Positions 33,346 through 45,905 of a DNA stretch of 64,000 bases are shown piece after piece. The position numbers and the translations under genes are program-made. The notes under the pieces are model-generated. The model ran no database searches, was not told the DNA's origin, and worked only from the letters and a program-made list of their open reading frames with translations. Each line of letters begins with the position of its first letter. Positions within the stretch are counted from its first letter, which is position 1. The stretch comes from Nymphalis io (Eukaryota > Arthropoda > Insecta > Lepidoptera > Nymphalidae), in NCBI RefSeq assembly GCF_905147045.1, contig NC_065903.1:7068001-7132000 (forward strand), written 5' to 3'.

Positions 33346-36300
33346 AGGTGATGATACAGTATAATTTATAATTGCGAAAGTGATTTTATTTATTTATTTG
33401 TTTTATTGTGACGCTTCAACGCTACTCAACCGATCATCATGAATCATGAAGATATGCATACATATTGTCAGGGGGTACAGAAAAGGATATAGGGTGTCTA
33501 GCAATTCCTCTGTTAAAGACGAGCGGAAACTAGTCAAATAAGATATGTCAAATTATAAGTATTTAGCAAAACTACATCCGGTTTCTATGTATAGTATACA
33601 TTATATACAGTATAAAAACAGCTATGACTATGACAGCTAGACTGAGCTATATTTTATTACATTCCGATTTTTTCGGTACATTTTTGTAAATCAATAAGCA
33701 ATGTTTGTTTAATAAGGTTTTTATTTAATTAAATAAAGATTATTGTTTTTGTTAAATATAGTTTGGCAAATAGTTATTTTGAAATTGCTTTTAAATAAAT
33801 TTGATTTTTTTTTTCAAAATTTCAATTGAATACTTTAATAACGTACAAGTATTAATTCAATTGTTTTTATGTAATTGTATTGTCTTGGATTAACTATACT
33901 ATGTAAATTAACATAATGATTTAGAGTTAGTTTGATATTCAAGCAGTACCTATTTAAAGAAATAAAACAATATTCCCTGATATTAAAGGGAGCTAACAAT
34001 GTTCCGTAGTCTCGGGCGAATGCATACAAGTCTACATAGGTACTCTAACTCAACAACTCTTGACAGTAACTCCACCACAAAGGTCCCGAAGAGTCGATTG
34101 CTCACTTACGTGATGCACGAATGGCTGCATATAACATGGTGAGGCAATCAAAGGTCATTTTATTTTAATAGCCGATTGTAAGACGTTAGTATTTTTTTTT
34201 TGTTAAACATACCATATAAGTATATTTTTACTGATACGGATTATTATATGAGCTATTTCAAAATGCACTCCCTCAAACAATTATTAAGGGTTCTTATGGT
34301 CAGTTATTTCAAATTAATATTACCTCACTATCTTAATACGAGTAAATCATAGCATAGGTTTAATATGTTTGAATTAAATATCTAAATGCAACTAGGCAAT
34401 TAATAAAAAAAATATTATAAAATGTTTCTTTTCTGTGACAAATTGCGTTTTTTTTTCAGGAAAGGTAGTAGGTATATAGAAAAACTTAAAACTTATCTAA
34501 ATACAAAGTTTTGAGCCTTGGAATATATAATGAAACGCTACGAAATTGATAGGCGTTTCCTAGACACGATGTATATACACACACAAGAATTGCTGGTTTA
34601 ATATAATATTACAAGATAATACCAACGTAATGAATAGGTTTACTTTAGAGTAACGGACTTGCTTATGGTAAGAATTTATATAAAGTCAATTAACAAAACT
34701 ATAGGCACTTCTGTAATGCCATATACAATAAATTCTATGAAAAATTAAAATGAAGCTTAATAAATAAAATAAGTTTTTCTAGCAAATAAATATTAGGTAC
34801 ATGGTCTCAAAGGTTTTTAAGATTAGATTTTAGTTTAGTTTTACAATCACTTCCTGCCTTATAAAAGCTCGGGCGCAGCCGGCTTAGGGGTGGTCTATAA
34901 ACTATAATTTATAATAAAGTTTATAAACTTTATGTTTTTTGTTTATTTTATAACACTGCCTTTAAAAAATAAGACACTGTCCATTAACGCAACTATATTA
35001 CGAAAGCGGCTGTATAAGTACTTAGCCTAGAAATTAAAAAGTTTTCATTGCGACAAAGTTGATCTATATTTTTCGACATAGTCGCCTAAAAGCTCCATGA
35101 ACTTAGCTCATCATCCAAAGTCTTAATTCCATCTTTGTAACGATTTTATGAACGTGAAAAATTACGGTTTACATCAGACTTAAATAAAGTCATAGTCTTA
35201 ATTTTTTATCTTCATGAACAAGTTTCCAGCTTAAAGAATAAGTGATAGGTGATAGACGCGCATACAAATCGTAATAAGAATGAATCAAGCTATTTCGGTT
35301 AATTTTAATCGCTGGCTAGATAAAACTACATCCTTTTGTGATAATATTTACAATGTCGTGATACTCATCGGATGGCAGAATTCAAGTTCATATCTGTCGC
35401 TATTTGTCACAAAAGAAATCCATAACCATATTTTTATGAATATTCAACAATTTCTCGACCGACTGAACTAGATACTCAGCTACCTAGCATATCCCATACA
35501 TTTTTCTTTAATGATTTTATTATAAAAAATATTAATTAACCATTTCCAGAAAATTGAAAACCATATATTTTAGTCTGTAATAATTAATATATAATATATT
35601 CTTGTATTAATTTATTGATTCAGATTATTTAAGCTTTGATGCAAACTTTCAACTCCAAACCTTCACCTCAAAAAGAGGAGAGGAGGCCTTTAGCCCAGCA
35701 CTGGGACATTCACAGGCTCTTACGGCAAGCTTTGATAAACGTAATTATTGATTGAGGTATACCTACTCACACCGATACTTTCGTAGTTCACTTTCCTTAT
35801 AATTTAAGTTCAAATAAATTAACATAAAGTATTATTATATGTACATATGTATTAATTTAATTTTGATACGAATAGGTATATCAAAATTAATGACATGGTT
35901 ATTTTTCTCGGTTCAAAGTTACAAATTGCAACGCCTCTAAATGTCATTGTAAAAAAAAAAATTAATAAGTTAACGTAAATTTTAACAGTACTGATTATTT
36001 TCCGGATAAAATAGATAAGTATCTACCACTCTCGCTACTAGACTCTCGACCCGACTTACTCGACTTACTTACGTACCTACTAGACGGTCGACTACATATA
36101 TTTTTCTCCGTAGTACATATAAAACTGTTTATAAAAGTATTTAATCGATAATTTGTCGTACTCGTATTTCTTATTTTGTATGGGAATTTAATGAACATTC
36201 AAAATATTAAATTGTATCATCTTATCGGTGTAATTTTTCTAAGGACAAACCAACACATCTTTATGAACTTTCAAGCAGCTTACAAGTAGGTTTTTTTGTG

Positions 36301-37120
36301 TCTAAATTAGATTTGCATAGTTCAACAAGATTGTGAGCCACATATTTATTTATAAATAAACATATTATTAAAAAACAGGACACTTCGTAACACGAATTAA
36401 CATGTATCGGTGTATGTAGGTATAACAAAAGTGGGTACATAACATTCGCACATTATATAATGCAAACTTAATTTAAAGTATCATATAATTTATACCTAAT
36501 GTAGGAAAAATAAATCAAAATATATTAATAAATAAAATAATTTAATCAAATAAAAAAAATAGCTACTCATGAAGTAACTTTAAAGCTTATTCTCATTGTT
36601 GCGATGTATCCACCGAAAATTGATGGTTACGTTTTTCTAAAAGCACAATGTGAATCATGAATATGTTATGATATTTCATTATATTTAGCACATATACTTA
36701 TAATGGGGGATTGATTTCAGAGACCAGTTTTCGCGAACGTGTTGTTAATTTTTTAGAATTGTTCAAACGGAGATATCTGAATACTCAGAACTGATAACGA
36801 TATGCGATCTAGAAATTCGCTGTACTTTATCATTAAATATTTCATATAGAAAACAAAGATCAAGACCATTACATCTACTTCGAAGAGATATTAATTTAAA
36901 ATCAACTAGTCATTTATGGTAAGGTTGTCTATATAAATATACATTCTCTGTCTTTTATTCAGTGCATACCATATATTCGTAAACAAACTGTAAGGGTCTT
37001 TCAAGGTTAATAATTTATTTAGATTTTTGCATTATTAGTCACCATGAATTTTCAGATTAATTAAATGTTTTTGTGTAATCTGTAGGTTGGTTAATTTCGT
37101 TTTGTTAAGATTTAGGTACC
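33346..37120. other. Gene-free AT-rich stretch
   Basis: No exon or RNA gene is visible. The only repeat recognised is a SINE family 2 tail at 35644-35725. Short open frames at 33835-34029, 35280-35471 and 35995-36198 look random. Confidence 0.45.
35644..35725 (+). repeat. SINE family 2, 3' tail fragment
   Basis: 'ccttcacctcaaaaagaggagaggaggcctttagcccagcactgggacattcacaggct' matches the 3' end of the copies at 56.0 and 63.6 kb. The tRNA-like head is absent. Confidence 0.65.
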
Positions 37121-37127
37121 TTTAGGG

Positions 37128-37345
37128 CTTCGAGCAACGCTGCCTAGATAAACATCGACTCATCATATATGTATGTATTACCGTCAAACAGCAATACTTT
37201 GTATTGCTCTGTTCCTCTTTAAAGACTGTAAGACAGTATACAAACACAATGGACATTTTAGATCCCGAGGAACACAGCGCATTGGCGATGTAAGAACTGT
37301 TTAATATTTCTTAATGTTGCCAAGTAATAAATATAGATTTGTGAG
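37128..37345 (+). repeat. Diverged family 1 SINE-like fragment
   Basis: Weak but ordered matches: 'gggcttcgagcaacgctgcct', 'tcatcatatat', 'gtcaaacagcaatactttgtattgctctgttcc', then 'gcgcattggcgatgtaag'. Old copy, directly upstream of the mariner element. Confidence 0.5.
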
Positions 37346-37389
37346 TTTACTTTTCCTGATGATTATTAAATATGATGTAACTTATTATA

Positions 37390-38663
37390 TTAGGTCCTTA
37401 AATATGAAATTAGCGTTTTGTCGTACTGAGCACTTTGATCTGAAATATCTCCTCTTTGGTTAAGAATTACAAATTCAAATTTATAAATTCATTGAGCTGG
37501 TACATTTGAGTTTTGAAAACAGTCATTCATTTGTTTTTTCCTCATTATTTTTTTCTTTGGCGTTGCTTATTACCGCACAGTGGAAAACATGAAATATCAG
37601 TATATTTACGAGTACGAGTTTTACCGTAGCACCAGTGCTGCAGAAACAGCTCGAAGGATTAATGATGTGTACGGCGCTGGTGTCGCAAAAGAAAGCACGG
37701 TACGTTTTTGGTTTCAACGTTTTCGTTCTGGAAATTTCGATCTTCAGAACCAACCCCGTGGACGGCTGGAGACCAAAGTGGAAAATGAAGAATTAAATGC
37801 TATTGTGGAAGCGGATCAATCACAAAGCATTTCATAGATAGCTGCAGGATTCGGAGTAAGTGATAAAACTGTATTAATCCACTTGAAGCAAATCAGGAAA
37901 GTAAAAAAACTTGAACGATGGGTACCTCATGAATTGAGTGAATCGAACTTGCAAACACGCGTCGACTGCTGTGTTACTTTGTTCAACCGACACAATAATG
38001 AAGGGATGTTAAATCGAATCATTACTTGTGATGAAAAGTGGATACTGTACGATAATCGGAAGCGCTCGTCGCAATGGCTGAACCCTGGAGAGCCAAATCC
38101 TGCCCTAAATGAAAATTGACTCAGAAAAAGTTAGTTGAGAGTGTTAGGTAGACTAGCGCTGGTGTCGTTCACTACAGCTTTCTAAAATCTATCCAAACGA
38201 TTACGGCAGATATCTATTGTCAGCAACAACAAACCATGAAGAAAGAACTAGCCGCTATATAACCGAGATTAGTCAATCGCTCCACAACGCAAGACCACAC
38301 ACTGCACAACAAACGACCACTAATTTAGATGAGCTACAATTGGAATATCTGCGACATCCACCGTACTCCCCGGTCCTTATACCGTATCTTGCTCCAACAG
38401 ATTACCATTTTTCCGGAATATGGACAACTTCTTACAAGGAAAAAAATTCAACTCCGATACGGCAGTCCAAACTGCCTTCAAAGAGTTTATTGATTCTCGT
38501 CCCCATGGTTTTTTTTAGTAAAGGGATCAATGTACCTATGAGATAGCAAAAGTGCTTAGATAACAATGATGCATACTTTGATTAATTAAATATATTTTAC
38601 AAAAAAAAAATTGACTTTATATCCCTCTCCTACAAAACGCCAATTTCATATGTAAGGACCTAA
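37390..38663 (+). mobile_element. mariner element, both ends present, TA target
   Basis: Left end TTAGGTCCTTAAATATGAAA (37390 on) and right end, read on the other strand, TTAGGTCCTTACATATGAAA form a terminal inverted repeat with one difference in 20. TA dinucleotides flank both sides (37388-37389, 38664-38665). At 1274 bp the length is that of a full mariner. It encloses a decayed transposase. Confidence 0.9.
37586..38560 (+). pseudogene. Decayed mariner transposase (DD34D type)
   Basis: Open segments 37580-37837, 37883-38119 and 38217-38546 encode in order the N-terminal HTH region ('ESTVRFWFQRFRSGNFDL', 'RGRLETKVENEELNAIVE'), the WVPHEL linker motif, 'RIITCDEKWILYDN' with the first catalytic Asp, and near the end 'HPPYSPVL' and 'LAPTDYHF'. 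A stop at about 37835, another at 38118 and frame changes in the last third make it inactive. The YSPDLAP signature is disrupted by a small insertion. Confidence 0.9.
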
Positions 38664-38665
38664 TA

Positions 38666-40960
38666 TGTTAAAGTAATATCATATTTAAATTTGCCTTAAA
38701 TTTTTATATAAATATTTACATTTTTATTTAAAGTTTATTAATATATTTAAAAAAATAGTAGATACCGACTAACCGATTATAATTTAGAATACGGCTAATA
38801 TTTATGTATTTTGTATGTGGAGAACACACATACATACAATAAATAAAAAATATATATATAAAAAAATATATGTATATATTTAAAAACAATTAATATTAAT
38901 TACGACGCAAACCGAAGTTTTTCAAGGAACCGTTTAGTCTTTATTTCATCAAAATTGGTTGAGTCTAACAAAAGATATAAAAATTTAAGTTTTTGTAGTT
39001 ATAATATATGTTGTGGATTAAATTGCTTAGTTTTATCCTTATTTATCGTTTATTAAGATGTTCACGTATTAATTATATTAAGGTCATGAGATAGCGACGC
39101 CGTGATTGAATCGCTAGTAACCTATAAAATTCAAAAAAAAAAATTAATTTAAGACTAATAGAAAAAAAACCGAGTTAATAATTGCAACCTAAAGCCTTAA
39201 GCCGCTATGTGTTTAATTTAGTAGTAAATAAGATTACTTAGTTTAAATAAGAAAAAAATCAAAGCAGTAAGATGAATCAACAACGCGATTTTATATTTAA
39301 GGCAAATTTTAATAAGATGTATATTAGAAGGTCACTCAAATTCGAAAAATCTGGACAGCGCGATTCAGAAATTGACATTTTGAACACACCACCATCTATG
39401 AACTAATGGCCGCGACATATGTTATAAAAACAAAAAGCGTACGGTTTTATAACTTTTGATAGACTAAACCGATTTTAATAAAACAAAGACTAAACGGAAC
39501 CTCTAAAAACTTCTTATTTTAATTTACTTATTTCAATTTGTAATTTTTAGCCGTTTCCGAGATTAGCCTGGACAAACAAACAGACAGAGAGACAAAAAAA
39601 ACATTTTTTTTTTTTGTATATCGCAAATAGCCATATTAACTTTAAAAGAGGCAGTTATTTTGAAATCACAGACACATTTCAATTTTATTTATATGTATAG
39701 ATTACTTGACTTGTTGTTGAACGGATTCTGATAATTACAATTCGTATCGTGAAATAATTTTAATTTTTTTAAAACGAAATTACTATTTTTTGTTCATCTT
39801 AGAAAGCAACCGGGTTCCGAGCATTTAAAAAAACAGTAAAGAAGTTTTATTTTTAACAGTTTTTTATAGGATTTTACAAAATTATCTATATAAAATAAAA
39901 TTATTTATTGCTCTAAAAATATAAGACCTGGGTAATATTATAATTTTGATTCATAGTGAATAATTACAGTACAGTACAGTAACAGCCTGTTAACGTCCCA
40001 CAGCTGGGCTAAGGACTCCTCTCCCTTTTGAGGAGAAAGTTTGAGGAATAATTACTATTTATAAAAAAAAATATGTCTACTTTCAGTTAGTAGGTACACC
40101 GTCAATTTTGACAGTGCTATCTTTAGTACGTAGCTATGTATTACCTAAATTCACTTCGTCAAATATTTAGGTAGTCGTTTATGTTTTCAAAGTACCGCAC
40201 TGTTTAATATTCACACTTATTTAAAAAAAATATATGTTATAAACAACAATTAAATTTAAGTAATAGAAGAAACAAAAATATTACTCAAAGTACAAAGCCA
40301 ATAGGGCGCTGGAAAATGGCGCAATTGTATAAGCTTAAAAATATATTCCAATACGTCTGTACGTAGTGTTAGGCCTACTTTTCTAAACACAAACTTACCA
40401 CAATCACATAATAAAACAAGTTGGTTTTTAAAGTTTTGATATAAAAAAGTAATAGGAGAGTAAGTAATGTAAGTATCAACTGATATGGGTACATCATATT
40501 ATTAAGGACCCGTCCCTTAAACGATATGTAGATAGCTACACATATTTGTTGGGTCCGGCGCCACCGTTTCACGAGATATAACTACCTATAAAACAAGTTG
40601 CCAATATTTATATGTGTAAAAAAAGCATACTGACATAAGTACATGTACCATACTTTAGATATTCGATCATTCAATTAGAGTTGTTTGAATTCAGTATTAC
40701 CTACTTATACAGATAAAATGATCTATCCGGTAAATGAAAGTATTAAATTGAATCGAAAATCAGGTACATAGAATTAGGTACATAAGGATAATATTAATAA
40801 CTGTTAAAAATTATTTAGATTTTTAAAGTTTAGCTTTTAAAATGATTTCTATTCCTGTTTCAAAGTGTGATTAATATTCAACATTGTCATCGATATTGAT
40901 CATGAGAATGATTTTATAAATTATATGAAATGCATAAATAATTTATTTAATTTACAGTAC
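38666..40960. other. Gene-free AT-rich stretch
   Basis: Only a reversed SINE family 2 tail (39968-40050) is recognisable. Confidence 0.45.
39968..40050 (-). repeat. SINE family 2, 3' tail fragment
   Basis: 'cagtaacagcctgttaacgtcccacagctgggctaaggactcctctcccttttgaggag' is the reverse complement of the family 2 tail. The head is missing. Confidence 0.65.
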
Positions 40961-40964
40961 CTAT

Positions 40965-41290
40965 AAGCGCGGTAAGCGGCGGTGGCAGTGGCAGCGGCGG
41001 CGGCGCGGCAGCGTGCTGTGAGCTATCCACATATATCTCGAAGGCGGCGGGCCGACATGGGGTCGTTCTAGGACGGACAGTGGCGTGGCCGCCGCAGCGC
41101 GAGTACCACGCGTGTTTACGTAAGCGCCACGCCCCGAGCCACGCTCTGGCGGTGAGGGGCGCGGCGCAAAGCGCGAAGCTTTACCGGTCGCCGAACGCCG
41201 ACTGACGCACCCTCATCCCTCGCGCGCAGATCTCAAACGCGCTTGCGTCAGAAAATTACAACCTCTACGCCTCCTATTATATAACCGTCT
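40965..41290 (-). promoter_or_regulatory. GC- and CpG-rich island, candidate 5' exon/promoter of Nmdar2
   Basis: About 300 bp of CpG-dense DNA in an AT-rich 20 kb gene-free region, unlike the transposon relics and not repeated elsewhere in the window. On the minus strand a TATATAAT (about 41277-41284) precedes it and a CCG|GTAAAG donor-like site ends a GC-rich stretch at 41185. Nmdar2 has an acceptor just before its start codon and no obvious promoter next to it, so a distant 5' exon here is plausible. The link is inference; it could also be the promoter of an unseen plus-strand or non-coding transcript. Confidence 0.3.
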
Positions 41291-41749
41291 ACAAAGCCCT
41301 GTTAACTGAGCATTGACAACTCACTTCACAACCGAAAGCTGTGATTAAAGACAATACCCCATTAACATGAGCTTCAAAATCGTATTATACGAGTAGTGGA
41401 TTAGCAATAAGTAGCAGTTAATAATAATTTTAACGATAAAATAAACATTTTTTCACTCTAGTCAACTCTTATTTTGATTTTTCAACATTTAACCTAAGTC
41501 CTAATCCTGGTCAAGTGTCGGTACAAATTTTAATTATATTATTTCAGTGATGTAATTTGAATTTTCAATATTGCTCTGAATATTATAAAGTACTATAATG
41601 GTTTACTTAAAGATAATATTTTAGCTAATAATCCTATTGTACCTTTTATGCTTAGGTACCTACTTACCAGGTACCTAAGTATTGCAGTAGATTTTTATTT
41701 TAGTATCATTTTTTTTTTTGAATAATAGGTAGACATACAGTAGTAAAAA

Positions 41750-41852
41750 GCCGAGATGGCCTAGTGGTTAGAACGCGTAATTCTTAACCAATGATCGTAG
41801 GTTCAAACTCGGGCAAGCACCACTGAAATTTGTATTATTATGTGTTAAATAA
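41750..41852 (+). repeat. SINE family 2, tRNA-like head
   Basis: 'gccgagatggcctagtggtta' (A-box region) and 'ggttcaaactcg' (B box) about 50 nt apart, then 'caagcaccactgaa'. It is truncated after the head. Confidence 0.75.
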
Positions 41853-41997
41853 AACACAGCGTTGATGACGTAAGGGAATAAGCAGTAAACTTACCGGAAT
41901 CTTGCTCATGCTTTCTCTTTTTGACTCACCGCAGGACGATTCAATAGCACCTGACAAACACCTGACAGTGACAAGATTCAGGAAATCTTAGTATTCA

Positions 41998-42770
41998 TCA
42001 GTGCCTTAACCTTGGATTAACCACGTATAATAGCAATTGCTACGGGCCCCGCGCAAAAGGGGCTCCGCATATTTGAATTCACTCATCTCTGCCTGAGCGT
42101 AATTTTTTGAGTGAAACTTATTAGACGTGGTATAGAGAATTTACTTGATATCACAAAAACGTGAAGCCAAATCGTTACACCTTTTCCTACTAAGATAATC
42201 CACGTCAAACAATAATTTTCGAAATTCAAGTGGATTAAAAAGAGTTAAGGAACACTATGAGTCACGAACGTCTGAATTATCTCGCTTTGATGAATATAGA
42301 ATATGACCTGCTCAGAGAAATTGAAACGAAGTATTATTTCTAAATTTGCCCACATGAAATATAGAAAAGTTACTATGTAAATTTTTAAAAATAAAAAAGA
42401 AACAGATAAATAAATATAAAATATACAAGTAATTTAAAGTACACTATTGATAAAATATAACATAAGCTATTCCTAATAATATAATAAACATACTTTTTTA
42501 ATAAATATAAACCTTGAAATATGTAATTAAACAAAATCTTATTTATCAAATTTTAGTAATCAATTGGTAGTTTCTTATTAGGGTAATCTCATCTCTGTCT
42601 TTTGTACTTGTTAGAGCCAAACAGGACCTATAGTATTCAACTGTACGATTAATCACCCACAACATTGTAACCTATGAGACCCAGAGCCGAAATACAAGGT
42701 GGTAGGTCTGGGAAAAATGCCACGGGCCCCCGACCCGACGGAGGCCCGAGAGGCCGCAAGCTCAAACTGG
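41998..42770 (+). pseudogene. hAT-like transposon relic (transposase C-terminus)
   Basis: Begins 'cagtgccttaacc' with a 'gctacgggccccgcgcaaaaggggctccgc' subterminal block and contains, at about 42230-42355, a frame-shifted end of a hAT transposase: 'GLKRVKEHYES' in one frame and 'RLNYLALMNIEYDLLREIE' in the next, the conserved dimerisation-region signature. A second G/C-rich block ('cacgggcccccgacccgacgg') at 42720-42742 may be the other subterminal part. No flanking duplication was found. Confidence 0.6.
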
Positions 42771-42910
42771 TCGTCAGGAGGACAATTATATTGTCAGTGG
42801 TAGCTGACATTTGCACTGTAATATTGACAGACTAGTCGTCAGGAAGACATCATAATATTGACAGCTGACATTTGCACTATAATACTGGCACACTGGTCGT
42901 CAGCTGTCAA
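42766..42910. repeat. Imperfect tandem repeat, units of about 61-65 bp
   Basis: 'actggtcgtcagg' recurs at 42766, 42831 (actagtcgtcagg) and 42892; between them 'agctgacatttgcact' and 'aatattgacag' repeat in order. Two full units and a partial third, adjacent to the hAT-like relic. Confidence 0.7.
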
Positions 42911-43619
42911 ATCAATTAAAGTTAGTCAAATAAAGACCATATTATAAAAATTCAAATAAATTATTAAGATTTCAATGCATTCATTTAATTTTTTGTCGCG
43001 ATGCCAAATTGTTATATTAATGAATATTTGATTTTTAATATTTTTTTAGCAATGTCTATATAACATACCTAGGGGTCATCCCTTTCGGTTCCAACAGGAT
43101 GTTGTTAACACATGTTTATATATATGCGGGATTTCACGAATTCAACCAATTTATTTTGCTTAGATTTCAATTTAACTAATAGTACTTGGCTAGTAAGTTC
43201 ACTCTTTTTATATATATTTGAGAAAAACATTCGACTGTATGAGTTGATTTTTTTCAGATGATTAAAACTCTACAGAACAAATGACTATCAAATTGACATC
43301 CTAGTTCTACAGAAAAATAGATGTTATAAATTTATGGTGCAATAATAATAATTTCACTACACCAAAATAAAGGCTTCTTTATAAAATTTACTTGCAAAAA
43401 AACAAGATACCTGTTTCTTTTTAAACAATAAAAGTATAGAAGAGATTGACAGCACACGGGACATAGGCGTTATTCTAGAGTCATCTTACCTTTCGTAACC
43501 ACATTGATATCATTAATCGTTCCTCGCAGTTTTCAGGTTTTATATCAAGACATTTCAATATTTTCAAAGAATCAAGCGTTACAATTTTAATTTTTAATAT
43601 TGTTCGATTATCTTAGAAT

Positions 43620-44056
43620 ATTGCAGTATTATGGAATCTGGGTTATCAACTACATACAGAACGTCTTGGACGCGTACAAAAGCGCTTTCTGTGCTTTATA
43701 AGCTTTATAAACTTTTAAAGAACGATTAACACAACAACAAACAACCAATGCAAATAAATGAATGTAATGATTAGTCATACAATGTTGGACATAATATTTT
43801 TATTTAAATTAATTCATGGGTACATTTACTGTCCTGTAATTTTAGAACCAATTCCCTTTTCTATTCCACGACGAAACAGTAGACTCAATAATCGTAAAAC
43901 CTTTCATTTATCTTTTGCTAGAACAAACATAGGTCTTAATTCACCAATATATAAATTGTGTTCTTCTTCTAATAATATTAGATTCGATGATGATATCTTC
44001 ATTAATACTATTGCCTCATTAAAAATAGACTCAAATCATACTTTGCAAATTTAACA
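43620..44056 (+). pseudogene. LINE reverse transcriptase C-terminal relic
   Basis: The open frame 43758-44054 contains 'FLFKLIHGYIYCPVILEPI', 'IPRRNSRLNNRKTFHLSFARTNIGLNSPIYKLC', the typical C-terminal block of Jockey/CR1-group ORF2 proteins. A frameshifted upstream piece ('YGIWVINYIQNVLDAYKS') starts at about 43630. Confidence 0.7.
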
Positions 44057-44079
44057 TCATTTTATAAATCATCAGGAAA

Positions 44080-44640
44080 ATTGTGACTTTTTCATTGTGA
44101 AAGCGCATACCTGTGTTATCTTGGCTTTAAGCTCAACAAGATTATCAGAACCCCATTTGGCAATGAGCTGTTACGTCTTATTGAGTTAAACAACAAGTTG
44201 TTTCCTCCGCCACTCCTCGATTTCCGCTCGCCTGTCTACTGCGCGTCCGTGATATCCTTCATACACTGTACTATCGTCTGCATAGCAATGTATGTTCCTA
44301 AAAGTGATTATATCATTGATATGCAAAAGAAAGAATGTGGGGGATAGCACAGATCCCTGGGAGACCCCAGCATTACATAGAATTGTGAAGCGCAACTATG
44401 GAAGCTGGCTATCCAGGTGCAAAGATGAATAGGAAGACCGTATGCGGCTGCTTGGAGAGAAGACTTCTGAGTCTAACTCTGTCAAAAGCCTTGGACATAT
44501 CGTGGCTGACAGCCAATGATTCTCCCATGCTTGTCGATAGCTTCACCCCAGGGACGCTAGAAGATCACCTGTGGACCGTTTTGGTCAAAACCAGTACTGA
44601 CTAAATCCGTTCAAATATGTAAGGTTTATTTATCTTTATC
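44080..44640 (-). pseudogene. LINE reverse transcriptase relic with YADD box
   Basis: Minus-strand frames give 'KAFDRVRLRSLLSKQPH' (about 44420-44510), then 'NAGVSQGSVLSPTFFLLHIND' and 'CYADDSTVYEG' (44186-44395). Frameshifts separate the pieces. Same RT subtype as the relic at 8455-8625. Confidence 0.75.
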
Positions 44641-45019
44641 TTCCTTCTATTGGTATAGGGTACACAAATTTCGAGAATCTTCGAGAATAATATAATGCAA
44701 TATACGATAATACTGAACATTACAGACAGAATAGCATAAATTATTGCCTTTTGTTGTTACACACTGTACTTGTTTTACTTGGTGGTATGGTATGATTATG
44801 GTATGGTTGTTAGGGCTATGTGCAAGCACATTTGGGCTTCACTAAACAGCACTACGTAGTTTTGTTGTGTTTCTATATTAACATTAGTGGATTTTTGCTC
44901 GTGATTTATAAATTAATATAACTAAGTATTTAGTCTTTTTTTATTCAACATTACACTATACACTGTATTAAATATGACAAGGGTATCTAGCATAGCCCAT
45001 ACTCACATGCTTAATTTGT

Positions 45020-45235
45020 GTTTATAATTCATCTCGTGCTTGACGGTGAAGGAAAACATCGTGAGGAAACCTGCATGTGACTAATTTCATTGAAATTATG
45101 CCACATGTGTATTCTACTAAACCGCATTAGAGCAGCGTGTTGAAATAAGCTCCAAACCTTCTCCTCGAAAGGTGGAGGAGGCCTTAGGCCAGAAGTAGGA
45201 CATTAACAGGCTGTGACTGTACTGTTACTGTAACT
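45020..45235 (+). repeat. SINE family 2, 3' two-thirds
   Basis: From 'cttaatttgtgtttataattcat' through 'gaggaaacctgcatgtg', 'gccacatgtgtattc' and 'aggccttaggccagaagtaggacatt'. The tRNA-like head is missing. Confidence 0.75.
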
Positions 45236-45616
45236 TGACTATATAAATATTGTCCGCGAGTATTTCCTTTATATATTTAATCATTCTAAAAACATATTTT
45301 ATGTTCATAATATTTAATTATTTTATTTAAATATAACGATAATGAGATATATAATATATAATAGAAAGGTTCACAACAATGAAAATTTGATTATGTGACA
45401 ATAAAAATATAATAAGCCATGCTTTTATCAGAGCTAAAGAATTTAATAAATCCAAAACCTAGCTGTGTTATCCTTCAGAAAATATAGCCTTATGTTTTAA
45501 GGATATCCAAAATATAGGTCATTTTTGATATCAAAAATATTTTGTAGATTTTTCTTTTTCAAATTGTAAAAGTCATATTCTTAGAAGTATTTCATTGATT
45601 TAAGAGGGCTACTTTT

Positions 45617-45905
45617 TTTTATAGAATAGGAAGGCCCACTAGCATGTGGGCCACCTGATGGTAAGTGATCACCAACGCCCATAGACATAAGCATTGTAAG
45701 AAATGTTAACCATCGCTTACATAACCAATGCGCCACCAACCTTGGGAACTAAGATGTTATGTCCCTTGTGCTTGTAATTACATTGGCTCACTCACCCTTC
45801 AAATCGGAACACATTAATAACAAGTACTGCTGTTTTGCGGTAGAATATCTGATGAGTGGGAGGTACCTACCCAGACGAGCTTGCACAAAGCTCTACCACC
45901 AGTAA
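45617..45905 (-). repeat. SINE-like repeat family 1 copy
   Basis: Reverse, full-length-looking copy from 'ttttttttatagaataggaagg' to 'aaagctctaccaccagt'. High similarity to the 14.4, 30.7 and 55.7 kb copies. Confidence 0.8.

Noticed and set aside
41752..41830. Possible tRNA gene
   Set aside because: A and B boxes are present but there is no acceptor stem pairing, and identical heads occur in SINE family 2 copies at 56.0 and 63.6 kb.
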